Assembly: GCA_037349105.1 (NCBI GenBank)
Contig: JAYJMM010000064.1
Coordinates: 186,001-250,000, forward strand
DNA: 64,000 nt
Origin: Limnomonas spitsbergensis
Lineage: Eukaryota > Chlorophyta > Chlorophyceae > Chlamydomonadales
Reading direction: 5' to 3'
A program made the position numbers and the translations under genes. Below the pieces are notes generated by a model, which saw only the letters and a program-made list of their open reading frames with translations, was not told where the DNA came from and searched no databases. Below are positions 1-12,789 of the stretch, one piece after another. Position 1 is the stretch's first letter; each line of letters opens with the position of its first letter.

Positions 1-39
1 CTCCGCCCCTGCTCTTACCGCTCATGCTCCTACCGCTCA

Positions 40-680
40 ACCTCATACCGCAGTCCCATGTATGTGTGCTAGCGGCCCCACTTTGCGCATTCCCATGAAT
101 GTGCGCTAGCGGCCCCACTGTTTGCAGTCCCATAATGTGTGCTAGCAGCCCCGTTGTGCGAAGTCCCATGTATGTGTGCTAGCGGCCCCGCTATGCGCAT
201 ACCCATGTATGTGTGCTAGCGACCCCGCTGTGCGCAGTCCCATGCATATGCGCTACCGGCCCCATTGTGCGCAGTCCCATGTATGAGCGCTAGCGGCCCC
301 GTTGTTTGCTGTCCCATGTATGTGCGCTACCAGCCCCGTTTTTTGCAGTCCCATGTATGTGTGCTAGCGGCCCCGTTGTGCGCAGTCCCATGTATGTGTG
401 GTGGCTGCCCTGCTGTTTGCAGTTCCATGTACACGTGCTAGCGGCCCCGCTGTTTGCAGTCCCATAATGTGTGCTAACGGCCCCGCTGTTTGCAATCCCA
501 TGTATGTGTGCTAGCGGCCCCGTTGTGCGCAGTCCCATGCATGTGTGGTGGCTGCCCCGCTGTTTGCAGTTCCATGTATGTGTGCTAGCGGCCCCACTGT
601 TTGCAGTCCCATGTATGTGTGCTAGCGGCCCCGTTGTTTGCAGTCCCATGTATGTGTGCTAGCGGCCCCGCTGTGCGCAG
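40..680. repeat. 37-bp minisatellite
   Basis: About seventeen imperfect tandem copies of a ~37-bp unit are visible, each carrying AGTCCCATGTATGTGTGCTA followed by GCGGCCCC and a short T/G spacer. Most copies contain the NheI-type palindrome GCTAGC. Variation is mainly in the T/G spacer (TTGTTTGC versus TTGTGCGC). Reading frames on both strands run through the array because stops are rare in the unit; I see no other sign of coding. Confidence 0.9.
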
Positions 681-689
681 TCCCCCCTC

Positions 690-3600
690 TCCACAGCACA
701 CTCGCACCCCCTCAGCCACCAGTCCCCCCTCTCCACAGCGCACCCTGACCTCCTCCGCTAGCAGTCCCCCCACCCCCAGCGCACTCTGACCTCCTCCGCC
801 ACCAGTCCCCCCTCCCCCGAGCGCACTCTGACCTCCTCTCCTACCAAGCCCCCCTCCCCCATCGCACCCTAATCTCCTCCGCCACTTGTCTTCCCTCCCC
901 CAGCACACTCTTAACCTCCTCCGCCAGCATAGCCAGCAGTCCCCCCTCCCACCAGCGCATTCCGACCTCGTCCGCCACCAGACCCCCCTCCCCCAGGGCA
1001 CTCTGACCTCCTCCCCCACTTGTCTCCGCTCCCTCCAGCGCATTTTGACCACCTCCACCACCAGCCCCCCCCCCCCCCCCCTCTGCACACTCTGACCTCC
1101 AGTCCTCCGCCACCAGTCCCCCTTCCCCCCAGCGCACTCTGACCTCCTCCGCCACCAAGCCCCCCTCCTTCCAGCGCACCCGGACCTCCTCCGCCACTTG
1201 TCTTCCCTCCCCCCTACGCACTCTGAAATCCTCCGCCAGCAGTCCCACCTCCCCCAAGTGCACTCTGACCTCCTTCGCCACCAAGCCCCCCTCCCCCCAA
1301 CACACTCTGACCTCCTCGGCCACCAAGCCACCACCAACCCAACGCAATCTGAACTCCTCCGCAAGCAGCCCCCCCTCCCCCGAGCGCACTCTTGACCTCC
1401 TCCGCCACCAGTCCCCCCTCCCCCCAGCGCACTCCGACCTCGTCCGCCACCAGCACACCCTCCCCCAACGCACTTCTCCGGTCTCGTACGCCACCAGCCC
1501 ACCCTCCCCCCACCGCACTCTTGACCTCCTCCGCCACCAGTCCTCCCTCCCCCATGCACACTCCGACCTCCTCCGCCACCAGCCCCCCTCCCCCATCGCA
1601 CTGCTGTCTCCTCAACAGCCCCCCCTCCCCCCCGCGCACTCCGACCTCCTCCGCCACCAGCCCCCCATGCCTCCAGGGCACTCCAACCTCCTCCGCCACC
1701 AGTCCCCCTCCCCCCAACACACTCTGACCTCCTCCACCACCAGTCCCCCTCCCCCCAACACACTCTGACCTCCTCTGCCTCCAGTCCCCCCTCCCCCCAG
1801 CGCACTCTGACCTCCTCCGCCACCAGCCCCCCTCCACCCAACACACACTGACCTCCTCCACCACTAGTTCCCCTTCCCCCAACACACTCTGACCTCCTCT
1901 GCCTCCAGTCCCCCCTCCCACCAGCGCACTCTGACCTCCTCCGCCACTAAGCCCCCCTCAACCCTGTGCACTCCTGTCTCCTCCGCCACCCAGCCCCCCT
2001 CTCCTCAGCGCACTCCGACCTCCTCCGTCACCAAGCCCCCCTCTCCCCATCGCACTCTGACCTCCTCCGCCAACAAGCCCCCCTCTCCCCAGCGCACTCC
2101 GACCTCCTCCGCCACCAGCCCCCCCTCCCCCCGCACACTCCAACCTCCCCGCAACCAAGCCCCCCTCCTACCAGCGCACTCTGACCTTCTCCACCACCAA
2201 GCCCCCCTCTCCCCAGCGCACTCCGACCTCCTCCGCCACCAAGCCCCCCTCCCCCAGCGCACTCCAACCCCCTCCACCACCAAGCCCCCCTCCCCCCAGC
2301 GCACTCTTGACCTCCTCCGCCACCAGTCCCCCCTCCCCCATGCGCACTCGGACCTCCTCCGCCACCAGCCCCCCTCCCCCATCGCACTCTTGTCTCCTCA
2401 ACAGCCCCCCCTCCCCCTCGCGCACTCCGACCTCCTCCACCACCAGCCCCCCCTCCCCCGGCGCACTCCAACCTCCCCCGCCACCAGCCCCCCCTCCCCC
2501 GGCGCACTCTGACCTCCTCCCCCACTTGTCTCCGCTCCCTCCAGCGCATTTTGACCACCTCCACCACCAGCCCCCCCCCCTCTGCACACTCTGACCTCCA
2601 GTCCTCCGCCACCAGTCCCCCTTCCCCCCAGCGCACTCTGACCTCCTCCGCCACCAAGCCCCCCTCCCCCCAGCGCACTCCGACCTCCTCCGCCACCAGC
2701 CCACCCTCCCCCAGCGCACTTCTCCTGTCTCCTACGCCACCAGCCCACCCTCCCCCCACCGCACTCTGACCTCCTCCACCACCAGGCCCCCCCTCCCGCC
2801 AGCGCACTCCAACCTCTTCCGCCACCAGCCCCCCATGCCTCCAGGGCACTCCAACCTCCTCCGCCACCAGTCCCCCTCCCCCCAACACACTCTGACCTCC
2901 TCCACCACCAGTCCCCCTCCCCCCAACACACTCTGACCTCCTCTGCCTCCAGTCCCCCCTCCCCCCAGCGCACTCTGACCTCCTCCGCCACTAAGCCCCC
3001 CTCGACCCAGTGCACTCCTGTCTCCTCCGCCACCAAGCCCCCCTCTCCACAGCGCACTCCGACCTCCTCCGTCACCAAGCCCCCCTCCCCCCGTCGCACT
3101 CTGACCTCCTCCGCCACCAAGCCCCCCTCTCACCAGCGCACTCCGACCTCCTCCGCCACAAGCCCCCCCTCCCCCAGCGCCCTCCAACCTCCCTGCCACC
3201 AAGCCCCCCTCCTACCAGCGCACTCTGACCTTCTCCACCACCAAGCCCCCCTCTCCCCAGCGCACTCCGACCTCCTCCGCCACCAAGCCCCCCTCCCCCA
3301 GCGCACTCCAACCCCCTCCACCACCAAGCCCCCCTCCCCCCAGCGCACTCTTGACCTCCTCCGCCACCAGTCCCCCCTCCCCCATGCACACTCGGACCTC
3401 CTCCGCCACCAGCCCCCCTCCCCCATCGCACTGTTGTCTCCTCAACAGCCCCCCCTCCCCCCCGCGCACTCCGACCTCCTCCACCACCAGCCCCCCCTCC
3501 CCCGGCGCACTCCAACCTCCCCCGCCACCAGCCCCCCCTCCCCCAGCGCACTCTGACCTCCTCCCCCACTTGTCTCCGCTCCCTCCAGCGCATTTTGACC

Positions 3601-5848
3601 ACCTCCACCACCAGCCCCCCCCCCTCTGCACACTCTGACCTCCAGTCCTCCGCCACCAGTCCCCCTTCCCCCCAGCGCACTCTGACCTCCTCCGCCACCA
3701 AGCCCCCCTCCCCCCAGCGCACTCCGACCTCCTCCGCCACCAGCCCACCCTCCCCCAGCGCACTTCTCCTGTCTCCTACGCCACCAGCCCACCCTCCCCC
3801 CACCGCACTCTGACCTCCTCCGCCACCAGGCCCCCCCTCCCGCCAGCGCACTCCAACCTCCTCCGCCACCAGCCCCCCATGCCTCCAGCGCACTCCAACC
3901 TCCTCCGCCACCAGTCCCCCTCCCCCCAACACACTCTGACCTCCTCCACCACCTGTCCCCCTCCCCCCAACACACTCTGACCTCCTCTGCCTCCAGTCCC
4001 CCCTCCCCCCAACGCACTCTGACCTCCTCCGCCACTAAGCCCCCCTCGACCCAGTGCACTTCTGTCTCCTCCGCCACCAAGCCCCCCTCTCCACAGCGCA
4101 CTCCAACCTCCTCCGTCACCAAGCCCCCCTCCCCCCGTCGCACTCTGACCTCCTCCGCCACCAAGCCCCCCTCTCACCAGCGCACTCCGACCTCCTCCGC
4201 CACCAGCCCCCCCTCCCCCAGCGCACTCCAACCTCCCTGCCACCAAGCCCCCCTCCTACCAGCGCACTCTGACCTCCTCCACCACCAAGCACCCCTCTCC
4301 CCAGCGCACTGTGACCTCCTCCGCCACCAAGCCCCCCTCCCCCAGCGCACTCAAACCTCCTCCACCACCAAGCCCCCCCCCCCCCCCCCCAGCGCACTCT
4401 TGACCTCCTCCGCCACCAGTCCCCCCTCCCCAATGCACACTCCGACCTCCTCCGCCCCCAGCCCCCCTCCCCCATCGCACTGTTGTCTCCTCAACAGCCC
4501 CCCCTCCCCCCCGCGCACTCCGACCTCCTCCGCCACCAGCCCCCCCTCCCCCAGCGCACTCCAACCTCCCCCGCCACCAGCCCCCCCTCCCCCCGCGCAC
4601 TCCAACCTCCTCCGCCACCATTCCCCCTCGCCCCAACACACTCTGACCTCCTCTGCCTCCAGCCCCCCCTCCCCCCAGCGCACTCCGACCTCCTCCGCCA
4701 CCAGCCCCCCTCCACCCAACACACTCTGTCCTCCTCCACCACCAGTCCCCCTCCCCCCAACACACTCTGACCTCCTCTGCCTCCAGTCCCCCCTCCCCCC
4801 AACGCACTCTGACCTCCTCCGCCACTAAGCCCCCCTCAACCCTGTGCACTCCTGTCTCCTCCGCCACCAAGCCCCCCTCTCCTCAGCGCACTCCGACCTC
4901 CTCCGTCACCAAGCCCCCCTCTCCCCATCGCACTCTGACCTCCTCCGCCACCAAGCCCCCCTCTCACCATCGCACTCTGACCTCCTCCGCCAACAAGCCC
5001 CCCTCTCCCCTGCGCACTCCGACCTCCTCCGCCACCAGCCCCCCCTCCCCCCGCACACTCCAACCTCCCTGCCACCAAGCCCCCCTCCTACCAGCGCACT
5101 CTGACCTCCTCCACCACCAAGCACCCCTCTCCCCAGCGCACTGTGACCTCCTCCGCCACCAAGCCCCCCTCCCCCAGCGCACTCAAACCCCCTCCACCAC
5201 CAAGCCCCCCCCCCCCCCCAGCGCACTCTTGACCTCCTCCGCCACCAGTCCCCCCTCCCCCATGCACACTCCGACCTCCTCCGCCACCAGCCCCCCTCCC
5301 CCATCGCACTGTTGTCTCCTCAACAGCCCCCCCTCCCCCCCGCGCACTCCGACCTCCTCCGTCACCAGCCCCCCCTCCCCCAGCGCACTTCAACCTCCCC
5401 CGCCACCAGCCCCCCCTCCCCCCCGCGCACTCCAACCTCCTCCGCCACCATTCCCCCTCGCCCCAACACACTCTGACCTCCTCTGCCTCCAGCCCCCCCT
5501 CCCCCCAGCGCACTCCGACCTCCTCCGCCACCAGCCCCCCTCCACCCAACACACTCTGACCTCCTCCACCACCAGTCCCCCTCCCCCCAACACACTCTGA
5601 CCTCCTCTGCCTCCAGTCCCCCCTCCCCCCAACGCACTCTGACCTCCTCCGCCACTAAGCCCCCCTCAACCCTGTGCACTCCTGTCTCCTCCGCCACCCA
5701 GCCCCCCTCTCCTCAGCGCACTCCGACCTCCTCCGTCACCAAGCCCCCCTCTCCCCATCGCACTCTGACCTCCTCCGCCACCAAGCCCCCCTCTCACCAG
5801 CGCACTTTGACCTCCTCCGCCAACAGTCTTCCCTCCCCCCAAATGCTA
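690..5848. repeat. C-rich ~40-bp minisatellite with higher-order structure
   Basis: The unit is approximately GCGCACTCTGACCTCCTCCG, then CCACCAGT and a C/T-rich run of varying length. Over this sit larger periods: 2028-3071 and 3072-4115 match almost base for base (shift 1,044 bp), and sequence near 4400-4840 matches 5229-5670 (shift about 830 bp). The plus strand is almost pure pyrimidine plus A, with G mostly in GCGC and CCG. The many ORFs on both strands fall in all frames and simply follow the repeat, so I do not call a gene. Confidence 0.92.
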
Positions 5849-6510
5849 TAGATGGGCCCTAGTGGCCCACTTGCTCTATAGATTTTGGTTTAACTCTTTA
5901 ATTCCCCTTCTTTAGCCCCCACTCCCCATTTCCTTTCTTTCATCATTCCCTCCTTCCCCTGAAACACCATCTCGATGTCCTCTGTCCAATGAACCTCCAC
6001 CCGCCCTACGAGGGTGGCTTTGCCTGCCCTTATAAAACAAGGATTGCTAAAAAGTTAAATGAGGGACATCATGTCGATTGACTGGATTGTTTGCTATTTG
6101 TCTGCCCCATTTGTAGCAACTTGGCTCACTTGGCATTTTTGTAGGGGCTGGACAATAAATGGCAGGATTTGAGATCTTTGGTAGGGGACTAGGCAAGAAA
6201 TGGTAGGTACAAGCCAATTCTGGTAGGTCGGGGAATCATAGCCCTAATTTTTGGTAAGTTGGCTGAAATCGGTAGGAAAACCTACCAGTTTTGACACCAC
6301 CTACCTACCAAAACAGGGGGTTTGAGTAGTAGTGCATGCTCGTCATGGCTAGAAGTTGAGAGAGCGGGAGTGTGACGACAGAGCTAGGTGGTCGCGTATG
6401 CGCACATACGCGTGTTTTTATTAATATGATAGTGCGCAATGCCATTAATTGCCATTCCTAGGTGGCCGACCTTCTTGTTTGTTCTCTGGATGGAGTTCAC
6501 ACAATTCGCA
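5849..6510. other. unique spacer, no gene seen
   Basis: This AT-richer unique DNA follows the minisatellite. Around 6150-6310 a phrase built on GGTAGG and its complement recurs, with TTTGGTAGGGG, AATGGTAGG, TTGGTAGG and CCTACCAAA, giving a loose inverted-repeat cluster. No convincing exon, RNA or promoter was found. Confidence 0.5.
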
Positions 6511-6514
6511 CCCC

Positions 6515-6544
6515 GATATAGACATGGAATTCCATGTCTATATC
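6515..6544. repeat. 30-bp perfect palindrome, copy 1
   Basis: The 15 bases 6515-6529 are the exact reverse complement of 6530-6544, with no spacer. The centre is CATGGAATTCCATG, including an EcoRI site. A second palindrome with the same 24-bp core lies at 11093-11124. Confidence 0.95.
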
Positions 6545-7671
6545 CGAATACCAAGCCGTACCCTGGTACCCTGTTTGCTACATCGGCGATGCCACATCTT
6601 TGCTCGTTTCATTTAAATAAAGTAAACAAGCCGTTGCCCGTTGCATCACGTCACACCGGTACCCAATTGTTTACTTCTTGATCATGTGATAGTCGATGTT
6701 TCTCGTCGGACGAGGCAGCGTGGCTCAGGATATACCGATTCACGAGTACCGATAAAGCAATTCCGAGTCGAAAGTACCGGTGGCCATGGATATCCCCCCA
6801 GACAGCTGCTTGGATATCCATGTTTTATGCCATGTGCTCAGCATGGGCATGGCGCCATGGCCCCAGTGTGGATTGCCAGGCTTGCCCGTGGCTCAAATGG
6901 CACCATCACCCTCCTAGACGTCTACCTCGCATATGCAGTGGCAGCCTCGGCTATGACCACTCTTCCCCGGAGCATGGAGGGCGACTCCGTCATGCTGGCC
7001 AGCCAAGGCCGACCCATCATCACAACAGGGGCTCACGCACGTAGCATGGGCTTCTCCCCCCTTACCAAAGAGGCCCATGCTTCGATCGTCACACGCTGCA
7101 GTTTAATGATCATTCCCCCGGCAAAAGCACACCCTCGCCCCACTTATCACAGCAACGCCACATTCGCCCATGTGGCGGCTGGGTCCTCCAAACGCCCCCT
7201 GTCCTCCATGCCCTCTGCCCCCCCAGCCCCCCCCAGCCAGGCATCGGGCATGTTGACCGGCAATAAGCACCCCACGGCGTCCCCACCAGGTTTTCCAGTG
7301 TTCAGGTGCGATGATCGAGATCGGGCGGGCGATCATGTTGACATGGCTGTGGATGCTCGTGATGAGACTATCATCTGCACTTACAAACCTCAGGCGGATC
7401 CCGCTCCCTCCTCTCTCACCCGGACCGACACATGCCTGTCCCTTGCCCTTGCCTCTTACGGCCTCGGCCCTATCCTTAAGGGCATCCCCCCCCCCATGCA
7501 TAGGCCCCAATCTGGGCCTCACCTCCGCGGTCGCCGCATGGCACCGGGGCTCCGCATAGGGAGTCATAAACCTGGCAGTGGGTGACTCCTACCTATCCCT
7601 TTGACAGCCTTCGGCCCTGCCCCACACCGAGCTAAACTCCAAAGTCTTCTCCACCTTTGGCAGGTGGATAA

Positions 7672-7900
7672 GTGGATTTGAGCCTCGACATTGTTTGCAC
7701 ATGTTGGCTGTGGCTCCAGGCCCGATCCTCAGCCCGCTGTTTGGAGATCCAACTCCGCTTGGATGACGCATCGTCGACGGCGGGTGGGTCTCGGTACATC
7801 GCCCACTGGGGCCCCAGCGCTTCTGAGCGTGCGGCGGGGGTCGCTATCCTCATCAAGGCAACTGGTCATTGTGTACCTTATCCGGAGATCTCCACATCCC
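7672..7900 (+). pseudogene. possible LINE endonuclease fragment
   Basis: In the frame read from 7672 to 8028 the translation includes LQARSSARCLEIQLRLDDAS, followed soon after by RYIAHWGPSASERAAGVAIL. The pattern WGPS-x-S-x-R-x-A-GVAIL resembles the part of non-LTR retrotransposon APE-type endonucleases where host LINEs show HG/WG...S-RGVAIL. No start, reverse transcriptase or 3' tail was found nearby, and frames break on both sides, so this would be a decayed remnant. The homology is my reading of a short motif. Upstream, 6641-7585 is open but shows no recognisable domain. Confidence 0.3.
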
Positions 7901-8564
7901 CCATCCCCCATCATCTCCCCTCCTCTTCCCCGCACCCCAAACCCGGCCCTCCCCGGCGCCCCACCCCCACCGAGGGCCCCAGAGGCTACAGAGGCCCGTA
8001 CGGCGGTTCTCATGCACGACGTTTGTAGCAGATCCTCCCACCTAGATGCTTTCTGCTTTCTGCACCTCACCTGCAGATCCTCCCACTACGCGACATCCCG
8101 CCTTGACCAAGCCTATATCCCCGCTGCCCTCTGGCGCCATGTGCATCAATGCTCGGTCAGCCCCGCCAGCCCCTCGGATTACCGCCCAATCAAGAGCCAC
8201 ACTTCTTCAGCAGTGTAGACCCAGGCTTGTTAACCCGTCAACAGCTTGGATCACCGCCCAGTCATCCTGCATGTCCGGCGTTGCACCCCCTTCACCTCTT
8301 CCGAACCCCGCACATCCCGCCCTCTCCACTCCATGTTCATGAAATCCCCGCCCTGTAGTAATGTCTCAACAGTTTGAGGCGTAAGTCGCCCCTCAGATCA
8401 TAGAATGCACTTCACTCAGGCAATCATCATTAATGTAAGAGGGGCGTTTTTGACTTCCTTTTCTTTTTGAGTGGGTATTTTTCGTCTTCTTTGTGTTACT
8501 CGTTTTCTATACCTGTCCCACTTGCATTAAGTTTCCTTTTCTGCCAACCAAACGGTCCGGCGGT

Positions 8565-9735
8565 GACGCGACATAGCCTTGGAGCGCATGCCCGGAGCCG
8601 CGACAATGTCAAAATCAAGCAGTGCATACCTCTCCATCTCCCGCAACCGTTACATGCAATCACACCAATGCATGACCAGGCAATATCGAAGTTGATGCTA
8701 AGCCTACATCATCGCTCTCAGCGCGCATTGAAAGGCTATCATCTTTTATCTAAGTGAATGGTGTATAATGGCTATAGCTTAGTGGGCCATGCCTATAACC
8801 ATGGGGTTAACCACCCCACATGCCTCTCTACCGCAACCGTAACATGCAATCACACCATGACATGGCCATGCAACATATTGAGGTTGAGGCTAAGCTTATA
8901 TCATCGCTCTTGGTGCGCATGTACAGGCTAGTAGCCAATGTTATCTAAGTGAATGGTGTAGAATGCTTATCGCATGGACATACTTACCTTTAGCAATAGG
9001 GTGAACCAACCCGCATGCCTCTCTCCCGCAACCGTGACATGCAATCACACCATTGCATGACCATGCAATATCGAGGTTGAGGCTAAGCTTATATCAACGC
9101 TCTTGGCGCGTACTTAAAGGCTAGCCAGTGTTATCTGAGTGAATGGTCTAGAATGCGTATGGCATGCCCATACCTTTAGCAATAGGGTGAACCACCCCGC
9201 ATGCCTCTCTACCGCATTTGTCACATGCAATCACACCATTGCACGACCTGGCAATATCGAGGCTGATGTTAAACTCAGAACATCGATTTTAGCGCGCATT
9301 TAAAAGCTAGCAAATCTTATATCATTGAATGGTGTAGAATGCTTATCTCTTGGCCATACCTATGACCATGGGGTGAATGAATCATCCCGCATGCCTCTCT
9401 CCCGCAACCGTGACATGCAATCACACCATGGCATGACCATGCAATATTGAGGTTGAGGCTAAGCTTATATCAACGCTCTCGGCGCGTACTTAAAGGCTAG
9501 CCAATGTTTTCTGAGTGAATGGTGTAGAATGCGTATCGCATGCCCATACCTTAAGCTATAGGGTGAACCAGCCCGCATGCCTCTCTCCCGCAACCATCAC
9601 ATGCAATCACACCATTGCACGGCCAGGAAATATCGAGGCTGATATTAAACTCATAGCATCGATCTTAGCGCGCATTTAAAAGCTAGCATGTCTTATATCA
9701 TTGAATGGTGTATAATGCTTATCTCTTGGCCATTG
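8565..9735. repeat. ~190-bp satellite, six copies, two subtypes
   Basis: Six tandem copies begin near 8630, 8825, 9020, 9205, 9398 and 9580, each with CTCTCCCGCAACCGTGACAT followed by GCAATCACACCATTGCA. Subtype A contains GAGGCTAAGCTTATATCA; subtype B contains GAGGCTGATRTTAAACTCA. The later copies alternate A, B, A, B, which implies a ~380-bp dimer as the recent amplification unit. The array has no long ORF and is far less GC-rich than the minisatellites. Confidence 0.88.
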
Positions 9736-10560
9736 TGATGCTGAATCCCCCCATAGCCTTAGATCAACACACACTAAAAATAACAAGTAACAGATAGATT
9801 GCCCAGTCCCTCTAGAGCTTTGCCCTGAACAAGTCAAAACTAAATAGACGGAAGAGAGAAATCAAGAGGGGGGCGAAAAGAAAAGAAAACTTCCCAAGAG
9901 GAAAAACAGATCTGATTCCCAAAGTAGTTATTAAGGCAGGTTCTAAAAAAACTAGACATTAACGCATCATACGCAAAGGCCAGAGCCTAGCTACCACCCA
10001 TACATTCCCCCCGGGCACATGATGAAGGTCTGTGGCGCCTTCCGGGAGGCCAGCCCCGAGCTTGTCCTTGATGCAATATTACTGAAAGCAAACAAGAGAT
10101 GCAGATAATCCTTTACTTTGTTCACGACCTTCGGGAAACTACGTACCGGTAGTCCTTAATTTCCTTTCATGAAACAAACATATAGAGCGTCCTCCACATA
10201 CTCCACATACATGCACGCCATGCCTCCTTGCCCAACTAACACCGCTGACGACAACGTGTCTCTTCTTGTTGACCGCTGCGCCGTCCACACCGAACATACA
10301 GAGTTGCAACCATTAAGGTATGCGCACACGAGCATGCACTCACCATGTAATGATGAGTGTGGCTCCATCTTAAATAAGGAAGCAATGTGCCCACGAAGCT
10401 CCGTACTGACCCATGGTAGCCCTTTGCCAAGCGCATGCCGTAGGTTGAAACTAATATAAGCGTGGTAGGCGCACATCTGTGCTCGGTGAGTGGCGGGTTT
10501 CTTGGGGTGCCCTTTGCCAGTTGCTTCCATTTGCGTGCGCTTGCTTGTAGGCTGATGAGT
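9736..10560. other. unique spacer, no gene recognised
   Basis: This is mixed-composition unique DNA. Overlapping ORFs of about 100 codons occur on both strands at 10156-10530, but none shows a domain, a compositional signature or good splice boundaries. I see nothing else here. Confidence 0.4.
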
Positions 10561-11092
10561 CGACTAGTTGTAACACGTCTATCTAGATAGGACGGACATG
10601 AATCTATTGTAGGTCAGAGACTGCGTGCCTCACACGTTTTGGGGACAACTGCTTTTCCATCCAAATCCTCCAATGCATGCCTCTATGAAATCACGCTATG
10701 CACCATCCATGAGCGCTCTTCCTCCGTTGATCTGCGAGCAGCTGGCTTAACAGCCCCTGCCATGCATGGATTGCATGGCGGTCGACATGGGGTGTTGTTG
10801 TTTTGCCGGTGCCACTGCCGCTTCATTTGTAGAAGCAGAGCATGTGCTGACACGAGTCTTGTTTCTGAGTGTAACGATTGGAACTGCCAACTTCAGTGAA
10901 GCTCCCGTAAGTATGACCATGGCAGCGGACGAACATACCGGTATGCTTGGTGTGGATAAAATTTCCTATCGCGTATATTCAGTAATTGGATCAGCGAATC
11001 ATGCCGTTGCACCATATGCGGTTTAACAAAGAAAGTGCGAGTGTGCAACGGACCTGCCAGTCGAAAAATGCGAACCCTAAACCCCGCGCGAA

Positions 11093-11124
11093 GTCTATAG
11101 ACATGGAATTCCATGTCTATAGAC
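11093..11124. repeat. 32-bp perfect palindrome, copy 2
   Basis: The 16 bases 11093-11108 are the exact reverse complement of 11109-11124. The central 24 bp are identical to those of the palindrome at 6515-6544; the outer arms differ (GTCTATAG here, GATATAG there) yet each remains self-complementary. Confidence 0.95.
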
Positions 11125-11798
11125 ATTTTGCCGTATTTACGATTTCATGTTCTCGCTGTCCATTCGTGTAATCTTGCATTCCCCGTCCGTCTTTTCATTT
11201 CATCGTCCACTTCGGCAGACGACCCAGTTAATGATAATCTCTTAGTCGATATGACGAAACGTGTCCTCAGTCCATGGCCAGCCAGTACAATGATTCTGCG
11301 GGCCCAATTGCCTTCCTAGTCGGCATAATCGTCGGCAATAATGGTGTGGAACCTACAGCGAACGCTTGCAAATGCCGGTGAGACAGCTCTTATACTTCAT
11401 GTATTCTGTGCAATCGACGACTCTTATCCGAAGTCAAACTCTGGGTCTAACTCGACCTCTACGCTGACGTTTTTTCACCTCTCCCTTGACCTCTCCCCTG
11501 AATTTTGGCCGAATCTGAACCAGTTATCAATCCCAACTATCTGGCGTCCAAAGCCTTCGTTTCTACAAATATCACCGGTCTCACTTCTTCATTTTCCTTT
11601 GAAGGTCCTCCTCCATGTGGAACGAGTGAGAGATTTCCACCCTAAGTGGCAGTAAAATCAAGTTGTGGGCCCGCCCCCCTCATACGCACCACTTACATAG
11701 AAAAAACAGCTAGGTGAGTGCCGTCGATCTCTTTGTTGAAATGACCGCATTTGCTTCATTTGTTCCAAACACATAACAATTGCCATTTTTGTTTGTAG

Positions 11799-12381
11799 GC
11801 CACTTCACATAACGATTCCCATACTGTACCAAAGTCAGGATTGGGGATGGGTAAGGATGCAAAATCCGAGATGAAGGCTACAAGCTAAGGTTAAAGGGCA
11901 ACATCTATCCGCAATGAACGCACACATGCCTGAGAAGGACAAGGGTGAGCCATTTCAACTAAAATGTTTCAAATAATTCAACATCATGTTGAGGTGAGAG
12001 CTTAAATGCTCACCGATACCGACCTTGCTTGCTACCTATCTTTCATATCCGCCTTCACCGTCTTGTCGGGAAATAAGGATGATGACGACTCAACCGACTC
12101 TACATTTTAAGTACACAGCCATGAATCTCGATAATGAGGGTAAGTGCATGCCGCGCATTGTTTCAAATGCCGTTGTTGTATTGACTGCATTTTGTGTCAG
12201 GAAATCAACTAATTTCACTTTACCTTGGTAATATGTGTTCATTGGCTTTCATTGTGATGCTGAATTTCAAGTCTCCCTTACCGTCTCTTTCCTCCCTCCA
12301 TATTCAGGGCTGTCCCCCAAGATCCCGAAGTCGGCATCCGGGAACAACATCGCGTCTTTCAAGGTGGCGAATACTAGCTAG
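11799..12381 (+). CDS. tentative small split gene, four exon candidates
   Basis: I do not recognise the product. Exon candidates are 11799-11850 (after TTTGTAG, before GTAAGG), 11897-11944 (before GTGAGC), 12078-12139 (before GTAAGT) and 12308-12381, ending in TAG. The first junction is phase 1 on both sides and so is the last, giving a C-terminal end SPKIPKSASGNNIASFKVAN followed by TS and stop. The middle junction does not fit (phase 1 into phase 2), so a microexon may be missing or the acceptor is wrong. The introns share the phrase TTGTTGAAATGACCGCATTT or a close variant. No initiation codon was fixed. Confidence 0.3.
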
Positions 12382-12789
12382 ATCTCGAAGATGGAGTTTC
12401 TAATTGCTTGTCCTACCTCTTAAGCCAAATTCGTTTTTTTGCACTTATGATTGCCAAGTATTTGTACACTTATGGTAGGTTATTGACATTGCGGCCTACA
12501 CATATTCTGCTTGGTATGTAGGCATATGATGGATGCGTTTCCTTCCCACACCTGCCAAACATGACATTACAGTTTGGATCTATACGCTTGTTTGTTTGAG
12601 GTCACATTTCCAGGTTTTTAATAGTGAATGAACTAATAAATCAATGGCATGCCTCGATCTCATCTTTGATTTGTATGGAGAGAGATCTGCCAGTACTAAT
12701 ATTGCATGTTGATGGGTGTGCATGTAATTGGAAGTACCCATATTGTGGAATTCAAGATGGGGCAAACAACAACCATACGTGTATGGTAC

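Noticed and set aside
585..5697. Many Gly/Trp/Arg-rich minus-strand and Pro/Ser-rich plus-strand ORFs
   Set aside because: They are frame shadows of the C-rich array and repeat with its higher-order period.
6641..7585. 314-codon ORF
   Set aside because: It starts at TTG rather than ATG, has no recognisable domain, and the opposite strand is also open; kept only as context for the possible LINE fragment.
8565..9735. CRISPR-like array
   Set aside because: The repeats are ~190 bp and contiguous with no unique spacers, and the genome is eukaryotic; other arrays here also lack unique spacers.
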